Shown here: piece after piece, positions 23,369 through 35,784 of the stretch | Layout: every line of letters starts with the position of its first letter | Numbering within the stretch: position 1 is the stretch's first letter | Notes under the pieces: generated by a model | Databases searched by the model: none | What the model was told of the DNA's origin: nothing | What the model saw: only the letters and a program-made list of their open reading frames with translations | Made by a program: the position numbers and the translations under genes | DNA from: Pisolithus tinctorius | Taxonomy: Eukaryota > Basidiomycota > Agaricomycetes > Boletales > Pisolithaceae | Length of the DNA stretch: 64,000 bases | Assembly (NCBI GenBank): GCA_024663395.1 | Contig: JANFAH010000011.1 | Coordinates: 186,001-250,000, forward strand | Direction of reading: 5' to 3'

Positions 23369-24942
23369 ATGGCAGATTATATGACTTTGCAACTGGGGCC
23401 CTTACTCATTGCGCTCGTGCTTTCCGGCATCCTATGTGGATGTGCACTGGTGCAGACCTACGTGTACTATAAGCTGTTTCCAAAAGACAGCTGGAAACTC
23501 AGGACTCTGGTATGTTACCTATGGATCTTGTTTAACGACTCAAGCTCCTCAAGTTCCGCCAACTTGCTCGTTGTCTCATGGGCTCAAGGTCGCATTTGAG
23601 ATGTATGGAACGCTAATTCGTGTTGTTACCCAACATCTGTCTGACCAAGCTCGAAGGACCTTCCAAACCATACATTTGGCATTGCTCCTCCTGGGCATGT
23701 GGCAGACGGTGATGACCGACTATGCTCAGCGCCCGCAAATACTCGTCGTTGCAATAACCGCCATTATTAGTACAGTGTTCGGCGGACCTATTGCATTCTG
23801 TACACAGGTATACTGTCCAGTCGTGAATTAAGACCCACAGATTAAACTTCCATTGTTTCTGGCAGGCCTTTTTTGTGTTCAGGCTATACACTTTCTCACA
23901 CAAGAAAGCCCTTCCCATCTTCTGTTCCTTCCTTGTCATAACTCAATTCATATTCACCCTGATGGTTAGCATTTCCACAGTCGTGGCCAGGAAATTGTTG
24001 CTACAGTCGTGGCATTGGTTTATCATATCTGCACTATTCGTTGCAGTATGTGCTGATACAGCCATTGCAGTGTCGATGAGCTACTACTTGAAGGCGAATG
24101 AGATGGGCTTTCGTCGGTAAGTAATCAAGGAAAGGATGTGAATTACTTTGTCTAATGCTGGCCCTATCTCACAAGAACTTCACGTGTGGTAGATCGGATG
24201 GTTCTCTACATCATGGGTGAGAACTGCCAGGACGGTCCTGATTTGCTGATTGCTGACCTGGTCCCACCCTGTCTAGCAACGGGCATAATAACCAGGTGAG
24301 GGACATCTCACTCGCATAACAACTGTTTTAACCAAGTCTCTTGCAAGTATATCTGCACTTGCTTCTGCCATATCTGTACGTTAAATCCAACATCACCCGA
24401 TAAATTCTGAAGCCGCTCTGCAGTTCTTGGTCGCGCCTGGTGTCTGTATGTCTCGTTTACATAATTTTCTATTTGACATCTTCATCGCAAACACTGGCAG
24501 ATATTTGGCTGGGATCCTTCATCGTCGGGTCTGGTTGTAAGTTTACCATTGCAGTCTCGACAGCTTGTTTCACATGTGATTGGTGCTGATGTCATGCTAC
24601 TCCAGTGTACACCAACTCATTGTTAGCAGCGTGTGTACACCATGTTCTTCTAATCTACATTTCAATTAATCTTTCTGGATGGACAGACTGAATGCCCGTG
24701 CCAAATTCTCTCACGAACTGCAGCACCTATGGTCAGGAGAAGTGCCGTCTCGTAGACTTGTCGTACTAGACCACCAGACACATGGTCGAGGGCAGGTAAA
24801 TTTTCAGCGTATCGTCACGGAAGAAACCACATGGATTGACATATTGGCTCAGACGATCGTTTGCACTGCTCAGAGGGAAACCCTGGAGGCTGATAATGAG
24901 GAGTGTGAAGAGTTCGAAGGCGTTTCTAGACCTTGGATGTAA
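23369..24942 (+). CDS. D2: DUF6534 seven-helix membrane protein, 10 exons
   Basis: I can join ten exons in one open frame: 23369-23509, 23589-23807, 23866-24116, 24176-24216, 24277-24295, 24348-24375, 24424-24445, 24501-24536, 24606-24630 and 24687-24942. All introns are GT..AG and 48-79 bp, all phases agree, and the result is 345 aa. The order of features fits basidiomycete DUF6534 proteins: an N-terminal helix ending in YKLFPKDSW, further helices ending in the YYLKANEMGFRR region, a DRMVLYIMATGIITS segment, and the signature YTNSLLAALNAR followed by a hydrophilic tail. Helix count of about seven is inferred. The role of DUF6534 proteins is unknown; they are integral membrane proteins. This is the only intact D copy; D1 and D3 are broken. 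Confidence 0.85.
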
Positions 24943-25712
24943 AAAATTTTCATTTCGAACAGCCCGGTCCCAACATTTACATCCGTGCCAATCTTGGAAA
25001 AACCAAATTTGGAACATAACCAGTCCCTTTTCCCATTCTTCAGAACTTTCTATCTATCTCAAGTTTGTGCTTTACTTAAGCATTCGGTTTCGGCTTAAAC
25101 GAACAGTCATCCATGTTGTACTGCTGGTCGAGAAAGTCGGATATCGCTTGTTTTGGACCCACAACTTTTTCATACACACTAGCTTACTTCTGACCTGTGC
25201 ATATAAAAATCCGATTCCCAAAACCGAGGCGCTGCACGGGATCGTTCTTGACCCATGACGACATTATAGCAGCTGGCGGTCAAGAACATGCTGTGGTTGG
25301 GGGGCTTTGGTTGAGTATTGTACAGCAAGCACAGGAGTGGACTGTCACATGGCGGTAAGATCCGTAATATGTTTACTGATCAACTACCTACAGGTGCTAG
25401 TAGTATGTGCCAATGTCACAACTTCCTTTGCAGTTGAACATTCAACACTGATGCCCTCCAGACCAAGACGTGTTTTTCCTGCGTGAAAAGTGTTACTTTG
25501 CACTTGTACAAGGATTACGAGAAGACCCAATCACACGGTATACCGCCACAGTTGGCCAGCAACACGTGGGGGCTCGCACAGCACTTGGTTATCGTCTTGG
25601 CTTGTGCCAGCGCGCGATGGGATAAAGGCCAACTTCTGCTGGGGCCGATCAACTAAAGACTCAAGGTGGACTCCACTCCCTCCGTACCTGCCATCCGCAC
25701 ATCATTAACCTA
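24943..25712. other. D2-B2 spacer
   Basis: Collinear with 8539-9302; no gene recognised. Confidence 0.5.
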
Positions 25713-27082
25713 ATGCCTGCCATTTGGTCTCGAGCATTGGATGCGGGTCCCACTCCGCTCAGACATGTTGATTTCATCCTCAATAGCGCCGCAGTAGCTG
25801 GTCTCTTAGGTGGCGAAGAGGCCCTTACGTCCATGGCAGCTGTTCACGTCTTCGGTGGAAAGACATGGCTGGGGTGGTACAATTCCCCTGGTTCATACAC
25901 TATGGGCCTACGCTTCATGCAACTCGCTCGATCAGCGGTCCCTGCATATGATGATGGCAAGGTGCAGGCCGATCTGGCAACGCTGTTCGAGTACAATGGT
26001 TGGAAGGGACCCAAGTTTACAGCTGTCCATTCTGGAACTATCATGCAAGACACGGGTCGTATTGCGGCTTTGTTGATGAAGGAATGCGCAGAACTGGGAG
26101 CAGCTGCCATTGCGGGGGGCAGAAAAACACAATCTTTTGGCGTTACTATTGCAAGACAAGACTTCGTAGCCCGCCCAAGGCCAGTGTAGAGGTCCCGTCC
26201 CCCAGACCCTACGTCATCTTCTTCGCCAGCATACCGATTCTCGTCAGCGTCTCTACCTGTGCCCTCTCCGCTGCGTACCGCGACTGGTACGGCTTCGCCA
26301 TCATTTTCTTTGGTATCATTGCCAACGGATTTGCATCCATGGTGATCGGCTTCGGTAAATTCCAGTTCACCCATCCAGAACCTGCACCTGGTTCGCCTCC
26401 TGGAGACGGCATTCTTGGTTGTGACGAGGGCATTGTTTTGTTAAAAGGAGCGGAGGGAGCCGTCAATGCGGTTACGCGGGGAAGGTTCTTCTTACTCTTC
26501 GAGTCCAAGGATGCTTCCCGAAATCTGAGGATCTGTTCTATCCTTCTCATCACTCAGTCTCTTGTGATGTTGATCCTCATATCACAGAGTTCATTCTTTG
26601 GCCAATTGATGTTCGTCATTTCTTTGGCCGCCTCTTGGGGATACAACCTGTGGCTCTGGACCTTTGACAAGGAGAAAATCCAGCGCGAAATATTGCGCAA
26701 GGTCCTCGGGGAACCAGTCCTCACCAAATTTGTTCTCAAGACTCGCACTAGCATGCTCGTCTTCGTCGCCCTCGCCCTAAACTTGACGGACGTTAAAGAG
26801 ATCACGAAGGTTTTCCTGGTTCCCGACACATCAGTGTGGGATAAGTGGAAGGAGATTGTGATCGAGCGTTTCAAGAATCAGCGAAATCTTGAATTCAAGG
26901 ATGCGGATTGGAAGTGTGACGGTTTCTCTGAGGGACAAAAATCCTTATTGAAGACGCTTCTTGAGGATGCCACGGTGGCATACGAACTTTTCGAGGAGCA
27001 CAAGGGGAAGATTGCTGTTGGCAAGAAGGAGGTTGTTGGTAACGAGGAGACTGTTGCTAGCGAGAAGGAGGCTGCTGGTTGA
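25713..27082 (+). pseudogene. B2: subgroup B copy with a 5-nt frameshift
   Basis: Nearly identical to B1 except in the variable spacer before the first membrane segment. There, just after GVTIAR (about 26150), the sequence is rewritten and five nucleotides longer than in B1, so the N-terminal frame stops at 26189 while the remaining ~290 codons continue in another frame to 27082. Both halves keep all family motifs and the acidic tail. It may be a very young pseudogene, or a sequencing error could be involved. A standard intron that would repair it is not evident. Confidence 0.78.
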
Positions 27083-27302
27083 GCGTCACAACAGCGCATG
27101 AATAGGCATTCCATGATATCCAATAACAATCATACTCGCATGACTTGTTTCTTATTGGCATGAACATATATACATACCTGGTAGAGTAGTGGTAGTCATG
27201 TCTTCTTGCTGACGCTTTGCTGTCCTGTCTTATTGCTATCTCGTCACTTGTCTCATCGAATTACTACAGTTTACACTTATACATATCACCTTGCTTGCAA
27301 TC

Positions 27303-27318
27303 ACCTTGCTTGCAAGGT
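27303..27318 (-). terminator. Helitron 3'-terminal hairpin
   Basis: ACCTTGC-TT-GCAAGGT is a 7-bp perfect stem with a 2-nt loop, 16-17 nt from the inferred 3' end of the Helitron. Helitrons use such a hairpin to end rolling-circle replication; the role here is inferred from position. Confidence 0.6.
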
Positions 27319-27429
27319 CTCTGTCACCCCCAATATTCGACACCCCTGTCTCACCTGGACAATAGATACAAACAAATCGTATCGTCGTAATCATTTGTAA
27401 ACAAAGCATCAGCCTCTGCTATCACTGTG

Positions 27430-30400
27430 TCATCTCATCCCTGCGGTGTGTCCCTGCTGTGTCCCTATCTCTTTTTCCCACTGTTTCTTTGTCTCCATGT
27501 TCAGCACCTCCAGTCTATCATCTTCTGCAATGAGCTCTGCGCTATGGGAAGCTTGAAACAGCTTCTCATCGAAGTCACGTAGAAGACGTATCGTGGATCG
27601 ACCAGAGCTTCGTGAGAGTGTGACATAGAGGTTAAAAAGGTTCAGTCCTCCAGTTGGTGGTGTTGCAATGTCGACCACCACATGTGGTATTGTTTGCCCT
27701 TGTGAGCGGTAGTCTGTGAAAGCATATGCTCCTGTCATTGGAAACTGACGCCGCTTCACAGTTTTGGTGACAACTTTGCCATCTTTTTGCTCGCATTTCA
27801 TCCGGAAGGTCTGTGTCCTGGGTTCGACCGGTATGACACAATTGTCCAAACCAGCTAGTTGCGTGGCCCGTGTCCGATCCAACTTCACCAGCATATACAA
27901 TGGTAAGTGGTGAAGCTCTGTGTGTTCCGTGTCCTCATCGGGATGCAGTATGATTCCAACCACAGTCCCCCGCGCTCCATTGGTAATGTCAAGATCAGTC
28001 TCGACATTTTGCGTTACCATCACCTTCGTCCCGACTGCAAGGTCGATTGATTCTGGTAGATCTTGATTGAGACGCTGTTTTCCCCCTTCACCGCCTCTTG
28101 TACCCCGTGCAGCCAGTCCATATCGTTCCCGGAGGGTAAGTGGTTCCCCCTTGATTGTGTCCTCCGCCTTGCAGGTGACAATTTTTTTCCCTGCATCACT
28201 TGAAAATTTGTGCAGGGCTTCCTCATTCCACAGACGCCGAACAGCATGCCGTGGCGTGACAAGAGATGTGCTATTCCATGGTGAGCTCTGGAAGTCAGTT
28301 AGGGGACATTTTTCATTGGTGATGATTAGTGTCCGCAGCATTTTGATATGCTCTTCTTGAACCTGACCATAGCGCAGATGTTCAAGGAAATCATGCCACA
28401 CTGGATCCGTGACACGCATCTGCTCTTTCAATATCACCACCGTCGTAAACTCCATATATATGGCCCTCCCGAGCTGTGACTCGGCACTGTCTCTTTCTGG
28501 ATTACTTGGGAAGTAAAGGGCTTCGGTGGGCGATGTTGCAACGGGGGGAAACTGGTGGAAATCACCACAGAGGACGACGTTGATTCCACCGAAGGATTCA
28601 TCCTTCGCTGGCTGCCCTTCAACCATCTTGGCAGTGCTGATGTTATGCGACAAGATAGCTAGAAACTTCTTTGCAAGCATTGATAACTCGTCAATGATGA
28701 GGTATGAAATATGTTGCCAGAACTGTTGGAGTTTCGCCTTTGACTCATCGCTGAGTGTCGTATCCTTTCCTGCTGACACCATCACAATCGTATGCGTTGT
28801 CTTCCCATCGACAATGGATGCTGCAACTCCAGTATATGCTGCTTTGAGCAGTATATGAACTACCCCTCTGTGAGCAAAGTACTCCGTGATTGTCTGGATA
28901 ACTTTTGATTTTCCTGTCCCCCCTTCACCAAGGATGAGCATTCTCAATGGTGGCGCATCATATCCTGACAAGGTCCTATCCAAATGATGTGTTACGATAT
29001 TGTAGGCTCGGTACTGGTCTGCCTTGAGCATCGACGGGTCAATTGGTGGAAGCGACACCTCAGCAGCAATGCTGTCTTCAGGGTCGTGGTAAGTGACACC
29101 AGCTAAGCCAGTGCCATCGTTGCGGGTGACTGAAGCTGTATTACAGTCGTCACTGTGATCCTGCACGGTAGTGACTGAGAAGACCGAATTCTGTCTTTGT
29201 ACATCCCGCTCCATCTGCTGCTTCCATGCCAGTAGTTTCTCGATATCAGGTGCCGTTCCCCTCCGTGTAGAGTCGTCAGTTCCGATTCTAAGATCGGTGA
29301 GACAGGCACCCCATTTGCTATTGAAAATGCCCCCTGCCCGAGCCGCTTCAACTGCTAGATGTGTGTGTAACTCCTCCCGCCAGGGTTTTTGTGATGCGAC
29401 CAAGAAAGCAAGGCCCTCCTCCGTAAATTTTTCGTCACTACTGGGACAGGAGACATCTTTGTCGAGCTCAAGTTCTTCTGACGTTAAGCCCCTCAACTTG
29501 GAAACTTGCGTCGTTGTGAGCTTCAGCCCCTCACGCTGCGCTGCAGCCTCGCATCTATGAAAGTACTGGATATTTGAAATGATACAGTGATCTCTTGGCG
29601 ATGCTGTTGAGCAGAACGCGTTGAAGGCTTCTTCCCATGTCTCGCTGGGATCTTTCAGATCAATTTGGAGGTTTCTCCATGGCTTTAGTAGCATGAGCAC
29701 AGATGCATAATAGAATGACTGCTGATCTTCGTCATCGCGTGATGGGAAATATTGTCCAATGAAGTTAGGGAGGGTATTGTGATGCAGGCTCCGCATGATA
29801 CGATATTTGCTCTTGTATTTTGGATGAGATTCGAGATATCGGACACGTTCGTGAAGTGGCCTTCCCTGATGCCGTTCTGGACCTCGTATTAAATCAGTCT
29901 GATCATCTGTCACCGATGCAGCAACTTTCTCCCGTTGGCGTGAACCCTTATCGATGTCTGCCTCGTATGTGTTGACAAAAAAGTCCATGATATTTGACAT
30001 CGACAGTGCTTCTCCACGGAGGGTGTAGTCAACAACTTGTGACTTCACAAACAACCTCCCGTTGCCATTTACGTCCAGGGTCAACGTTTCACCACCTGTC
30101 TGCTTTCACCTTCAGTCAAACTTTATGATGCCTTGACGCTTTTACTCACCTCATCCCCATTGTCAACCATGCCAGTAGCTTGTTTCTCTGATGCTTCTGC
30201 ATCTTCCCTCGCTTCAATCTCGTTGCTAATCATGTTCCACAAACTGTAAGGTGGTTGTAATTCTCTTATCGAAACAATCTTCTCACCTTGATCCAGCGCA
30301 ACGCTCCTCAAAACTACTTGAGAATTGACGTTGACGAAGCTCCGGAAATGCTTCCAACATCGCAGTCACAAATGATTTCCAGTAAATGGGTGCATAACGA

Positions 30401-33388
30401 TGCGAACAGTATGAGTCCTTCCACCCCATGAGATAAGAGACCACCATTGGGGCTGACAGTTCTTGCTTGCGATTTATTGCATGCACCAGACGAAATAGTA
30501 GCTTTCGTTGTTGATCGTGGATTCCATCGGTATATGTGGTCTGTTTGGAATGGTAAGAGAAGCCTTTCGTCATGATCGCTGACAGATTGTAGCTTCGCCC
30601 TTGTTTCTTGGTCGAATAAGCCGTAATGTAGAAGGAGATATTGGTCGTCTCCTTTGAATTGGTAAGTAGTTTTATGTCGTTATTACAACGAGCATTGACA
30701 GTGATTCCGGGTACCCAGGCATTCATAAATTCATATAGCCGTTTCATCCCCCAACGCCCATCCTCATCGACAAAGTCATCGTCAGCTGTTTCGAATGGTG
30801 CACGCCGTTTGCAGACCCATCGTCCTGTTTTGTCCATGACAAGACACCGGCGCATCTCGCAAGTATGGTGCTGTTTATTACGGGCTACCTTCCGTTCAAG
30901 GTCCATGATCTCTGAGTCGTAGTTGGATGATTGGGGATTAGGAGGGCGTGAATACGCAACTTCCACATCATTCGGGATTTTTTTCAGCTCCTCCACTGAC
31001 CCAAAACCTGGCATATATGCACGTATGTTTGCCTTGATGAAGTGTTGTATCTGTTGACGGAAAACTTCATCATTCAGTAACTCCTCCATCTGGCCGCTGA
31101 CAGGTGTATTCCTGAGCCACACCAACAGGTGTAGGTGGAGACTACCCCTTCCCTGGGACTCGACAAGTCCAAAATAGCCTGTGACCTCTCCAAATATCCC
31201 CGTGTGGCTATGGACACGTTGCGTTGTGGCTTCGATTCCGAATAGTTTGCTAAGTATTGTTCGAATGAGAAAATGGAAGAACTTCGAGGCGGCATATGGA
31301 TCAAGTGCCATATTTTCTGCACATTTCTCCTTTGACGGCCCTAATTTCTCCCGTAGATCGTCAAGGTTGATATCCTCACCAGCAAAGACCTGTGCGATAG
31401 GATCATGTAGGTCGCAAGGGTTGATGGTGATCCATAGCGATGGTGGGTTCAGCATAATTGATGTTGACCAAATCTGACTACAGAGTTGAAAGCGAGAGTA
31501 GTCTGATCCAACAACGCGTGCGCCAGTGGCATACACATGTTTTCGCAGTAGCTGGATCAATGGATCGGAGACAGGGACGTTCTTCTCTTCGGCTTCCTGC
31601 GCTTTCTGTAACCTCTCAAGCGTGAGAGTTGACAGCAACCGTGCGTCCTTATCGAACGTCTTGCGGCTCATTTGTAGATGGGTGGACAATAACACTTGAC
31701 GACGTTGTGTTATTCCAAATGCAACAAAGGAGAATGTTGGATGCCTCCGAAAACGACGATCATGGTAACGTAGTGCCCACCGGATGTGTTCATTGAAATC
31801 CACAGTAACTTGTTCTCCCTCTATGCCACCTTCTCCATAGGGAAAAAGCCCAGGAAATGCTCTCGCAAAGAAATTGATATGTTTCGCTGTGCATGGCTTG
31901 TCTGCAGCACGTGGTCGGCCAAAATCGTTGACAGGTTGCCGCCCATGCCGAACGAAATAACCTCCTTCTCTACCCTCTTTCCACAGGTTCAAAAGTCCCC
32001 ATGTCATCAGCTCACTTGCCGTGAGCTTTGACATGTCTGTATCAATACCACCAGCGACTTGTAATGGTATAACATCTGGTCCTGCTTGACATTGTGAGGT
32101 TTTCATTTTCATCACTGTATGACCATCCATGTACTGACCGCCATTGTCAGATTCATTAACAACCGCATTGTCTGTAGTATTCGATGGCACCCCTGTCATG
32201 GAATTATGAGGTTCTGACGTAGGGCAAGCTTTGGTACTACTGACCTTCATCAGTGTCCTGTGGCACATAACCTGCACTTTCTTGTTCAATCATGCCAATG
32301 TCACCAGACTGGCGTATTATATCTATTACTTCTTCCGGTACGTTGTCTTCTGGAAGCTCCGCAAGGTGAGAAGCACTGATCCCGATATCTGCATAGTATG
32401 GATTATTCTCTTTCAACCAAAGCAAGGCATCATGCACAACGCTCTGCCTCACTCGAAAGGTTGAGTGAATCCACGCCTTTGGCAATTCTCCAAGTCCAAT
32501 GAAAGTCACAGTTATTAAAGATGCAAGGATTGCAGGTCGTCTTGGCATAAGGTCCCCTCATAACATTGCAGAGATCCCATCCATTGACATGTCATAAGTG
32601 CTGACATTGCCGCGCATAGCATTTTGCAGACCAGATGCCTGGCGGGTGCCTCCCTGACGTTTTGGAAACAGCTTGAAGACGAAGACACGAGGGTACAGAT
32701 GCGCAATCAACAGCTGTTCTGGGAATGTGAGTACTTGGAGTTGCCATGGAATGCGCCCAATCCACAGCCCATTTGCCAGGGCGTACCATGGCGGTTTATC
32801 ACTGGGCTTCCGCAATTCATCCAAGCATGCCTGACAGACAGAAGTGGTGGTATGTGGACCATCGACTTCTACTGCTTCTGGCTGAAGTAGTTGGCCGTTG
32901 TAGATGTTGTGAGCAGGATGAAGGACTTTAGGAACCAGTCGATGTGAATTTGGTATGTCACTGAGCGCCATTCTATGCAAACTCTCATCCATTGCTCCAC
33001 ATTCCCTGGCACAGACACCACATATGCCTGCGGCAAGAGCGGTGCTCGAAGTGGCTTCGTAGAATTTGCGGTAACATGCCTTCCGTTCCGTGTCTGTTGG
33101 CAGCGCTAGGTATTTCGAAGGATCGTTTCTGCTGTTTTCATCTGCTTGCAGCTCTTCTCCTTCCTCTCCGTCATCCAGGTCCAGGCATGGGACCGTCCGC
33201 CTGGGTTGCATTTCATCCTCCCGCCTGCACTTCTGAAGGACACTTCGCCCAGGGATGCCGCTGCTTTTCTCCAGAGCTGCTTTACAAAGGAATTCGACTT
33301 GGTCTTGTGGGGCGCAATTCACTACTTTTTCCAGTAGTAGTTCTTTCTTCTGTCGTTCTTTGCGGGAGAAGGTAAGTACGCCCCTCAA
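27430..33388 (-). CDS. Helitron RepHel protein (DUF6570, HUH Rep, PIF1-like helicase)
   Basis: Four exons join in frame on the minus strand: 33388-32245, 32192-30287, 30243-30150 and 30099-27430 (introns of 52, 43 and 50 bp). Exon 1 codes for the Cys-containing DUF6570 region (CGVCARECG; GLWIGRIPWQLQVLTFPEQ; LRGN-like MRGNVSTY). Exon 2 has the Helitron_like_N/Rep domain with the HUH-type motif SLHLHLLVWL and a Tyr pair in FYITAYSTKKQ. Exon 4 is a superfamily 1 helicase: Walker A GEGGTGKSK, Walker B IIDELSML, then LCGDFHQFPPV and YVTLSRSSGRS. One TGA at 32558-32560 interrupts exon 1 between DUF6570 and the Rep part; a following ATG at 32548 would still give 1657 aa holding both catalytic domains. 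No ATG is seen at the 5' limit, so the N-terminus is unsure. Confidence 0.85.
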
Positions 33389-33705
33389 TCAGGCAGTGAT
33401 TTCCTTTACACTGAGAGACGCAAGTTCGTCAGCGCATGGTTTTGTGCTCATCGCTCTCCCGTCGGGTCAGACAATCAACGCATGTCTGAATGCTAACTTT
33501 GCGCTAACCATGCGCGGACATTCAAACATATACATGGCAAGTGTGCCCTTCCAAAAACATCAATACCCTGACGTGTTTTGATTTCTGCGCACAGACCATC
33601 TCCAAAAGTTTAAAATCCTCTCACTCTCTCCCACCATTCCCTCAGTACCATATTCTCTCTCGCCAATTCTGTCCTTTAAATCCACGCTCTACTCTCTCGT
33701 CTACT

Positions 33706-34767
33706 ATGCCAGGCAAACCCGCGAAACCCAACACTCCCACCCGTTTCGTTCAAGCCCATCAACGACTCGTTGAGACGGGATTATACCTTGGTGACATGTC
33801 CTTCCAGGACAGTGTCCGCTGGGTACGCAATGGTTGCGCAGACCGACTTGCGATCAAACCAGCTGAACCTCAGGGTGGTGCCGGAAAGCGTTTACCTTCT
33901 CCCCCACCTGATGACAGCTCCTTCGACTTGGCTCCCATCTCCGCCGTTGTCCAGATCGACAGCAATGACTACTGGCTTACAGCAGATGCCAACTATCGTG
34001 GACCCAGTGAAATCTGGCCAGACTTTGCCATTATCAAACCGTCTTGCGTTGTTCAAATGCCCGACATCACGCCATTTACCGCTGACTGGGCCAATGTGAT
34101 GGACAACCTCCGTTGGCTGCAAGATGCTATTGCAACGCCTAAGTTTACTACGAAGCAGGGACTTTTCACTACAGCTGGTCCATGTGGCCCTCGCTTCAGA
34201 TTGCGTCATGTCTTATTCGAGGTAATCTTTAACAACCAATTCTAAATTATTCTTCGACTCACAACGTCTAAGGCTCTAGATGCTGACGACCTTGCCGTGC
34301 GGGATGGTGCTGGTTCAGGAGCGCAGTCCGACAAGGACGAGACCAACGGTATGCGGCTTCTAGTACCCTCTATGTACCTTTCTCACACCTATGCAGATCT
34401 TGATCCTATTTTTTCTATCGAAAACTGGCCTACCTTCAGTGATGCTGCCAGAGGAGGGTTGGACAGCATCAGGCAGACACATCGGGTCATTCCTATCCCT
34501 GCATATGACCTTGAAGGGAAGTTGATTGACCCACGCTTCTACCGCCGTTATCTGGAAGGGGCTGTGGTTGAACTGCATTTCAACCTTTCTCACTGGTCTA
34601 TCTCAAGGCAGGGCATCCCAGGTAAAGATGTTTACACAGCAGATATAGTCATGATGCGTGTTTTAGTACCTCCTCGTGCATCTGTCACACCCCGTACACC
34701 ACTGAAGAGAAAGGTGTCAGCATACATTCACCCAGATTCCTCTCCTACTAAGCGCCTGAAAGTTTGA
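33706..34767 (+). CDS. Intact gene carried by the Helitron, function unknown
   Basis: Three exons on the strand opposite to the RepHel gene: 33706-34221, 34273-34348 and 34397-34767, with introns of 51 and 48 bp and matching phases, giving 320 aa without a stop. The start MPGKPAKPNTPTRF is the first ATG after a pyrimidine-rich leader. The N-terminal part (VRWVRNGCADRLAIKPAEP) is followed by a Pro/Ser-rich segment, a globular middle rich in Trp and Phe, and a basic tail (RKVSAYIHPDSSPTKRLKV) that resembles a nuclear localisation signal. No transposition motif is visible. It could be a captured host gene or a second Helitron gene. I do not recognise the family. Confidence 0.75.
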
Positions 34768-34915
34768 TTGACTACAGATGTGGTCTATTTTACAGCCATT
34801 TGGTCTTGTATTCACCTTTTCCCTACCTTTTCATAAAGCTTTCATTGAGATTTGATTTACTACAGTATAGATGTGGTCTATTTTACAACCATTTGGTCTC
34901 GTACTCACCTTCCTT
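34764..34915. repeat. Two-copy direct repeat near the Helitron 5' end
   Basis: A segment with core ATGTGGTCTATTTTACA and CCATTTGGTCT occurs at about 34764-34822 and again at about 34855-34915, with few mismatches. Confidence 0.6.
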
Positions 34916-35229
34916 TGCCCCCCCTTTCCTTAAACCTAACAACTGCCAAAATCCATACATACTTGTCACTAGTTACTCCCCAATTTAATAGTTGCATACT
35001 TCCATCCTTGAATCTCAAAGGACAGACAGCCTTGACTTGCTACCTGTTGCATTGCTGCATCCTGCAAGTATCAAGCAAGGTTTGCGCTGACGCAGTCGGC
35101 ACTTCCCGAGTCTGATGCAATGATTCATTATCTGGCCCGACAAGTGACTATCTTCGCATACCATACCCTTTTGCCTTTCACAAACTATGTCATACCACCA
35201 CTCCGAGCGGCACTGTTCAACATAATCCC

Positions 35230-35580
35230 CCCCTCTTTCCCAGTTATCACTGGTAGCCGCATCTAATTCGGTTGTTCCTGCACATGATTCGCCCATATCC
35301 TTTGAATTTCCCTCTCCCTGTGCTGCTGTCAGACATGATCATCCTGTTCAATCCCTCCACCGTGCGACAGAGAACGGACGACACCGGCCCTCCCGAGATA
35401 CACTAACTCTGCCCTTCCGTGCCCGCGATACTCCGCTGCGCTGCTTGTATCGCATTTACGAATGGGCAGCGATCGGTCAACTTCTTCAAGTTGGATATGA
35501 AACACAGTATTTCTGGGACCAAGCGCCATGGGTCGATTCCACGGCTTCTTTCTCGGGCGCACGCAAGCTTTGATGGAGAA
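35230..35580 (+). pseudogene. Fragment of an unrecognised gene (X2)
   Basis: Plus-strand remnant with RDTPLRCLYRIYEWAAIGQL and GYETQYFWDQAPW, matching the longer remnant at 39573-40165. Stops and a truncated 3' side show it is not functional. Family not recognised. Confidence 0.5.
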
Positions 35581-35784
35581 ACAGGTGCCAGGTTGTAGGG
35601 ATATAATACTAGTATGTAGCTCAGGTCAATAGCGCAGAGCGCACCAGCTTCTCCAGCTTGTACCCTAAGAGCGTTTTCGTACAATAGCAAGCGCAGCCCG
35701 TCCTTTGGAATGCAGGCGAGAGTATCCGTAAGCGATCAACCAAAACAAAGACCAGCACATGCGACCCCACCGCGATGTGAGACC

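Larger units (their letters stand above)
18770..27286. repeat. Segmental duplication, copy 2 (U3-A2-D2-B2)
   Basis: Collinear with 2108-10866. Similarity stops at the Helitron edge (27286) and resumes at 35111, so the Helitron entered after this copy was formed. Confidence 0.9.
27287..35110 (-). mobile_element. Helitron, about 7.8 kb, inserted in a B-X joint
   Basis: The ends are set by comparison with the uninterrupted B1-X1 joint (10855-10880). Sequence matches up to about 27286, then resumes at 35111. No target duplication is seen beyond an ambiguous TC, as expected for Helitrons. It carries a DUF6570 / HUH-Rep / PIF1-type helicase gene on the minus strand, so the 5' end is at 35110. A perfect 16-nt palindrome at 27303-27318 lies 16-17 nt inside the 3' end, as expected for the Helitron terminator. 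The terminal bases are not a textbook TC..CTRR. Subterminal ACCTTGCTTG occurs near both ends in opposite orientation, reminiscent of the asymmetric inverted repeats of the Helentron/Helitron2 group. Confidence 0.88.

Noticed and set aside
32558..33388. Separate small gene for the DUF6570 part of the Helitron
   Set aside because: It continues in the same frame across a single TGA into the Rep part, so it is the N-terminus of one RepHel protein.
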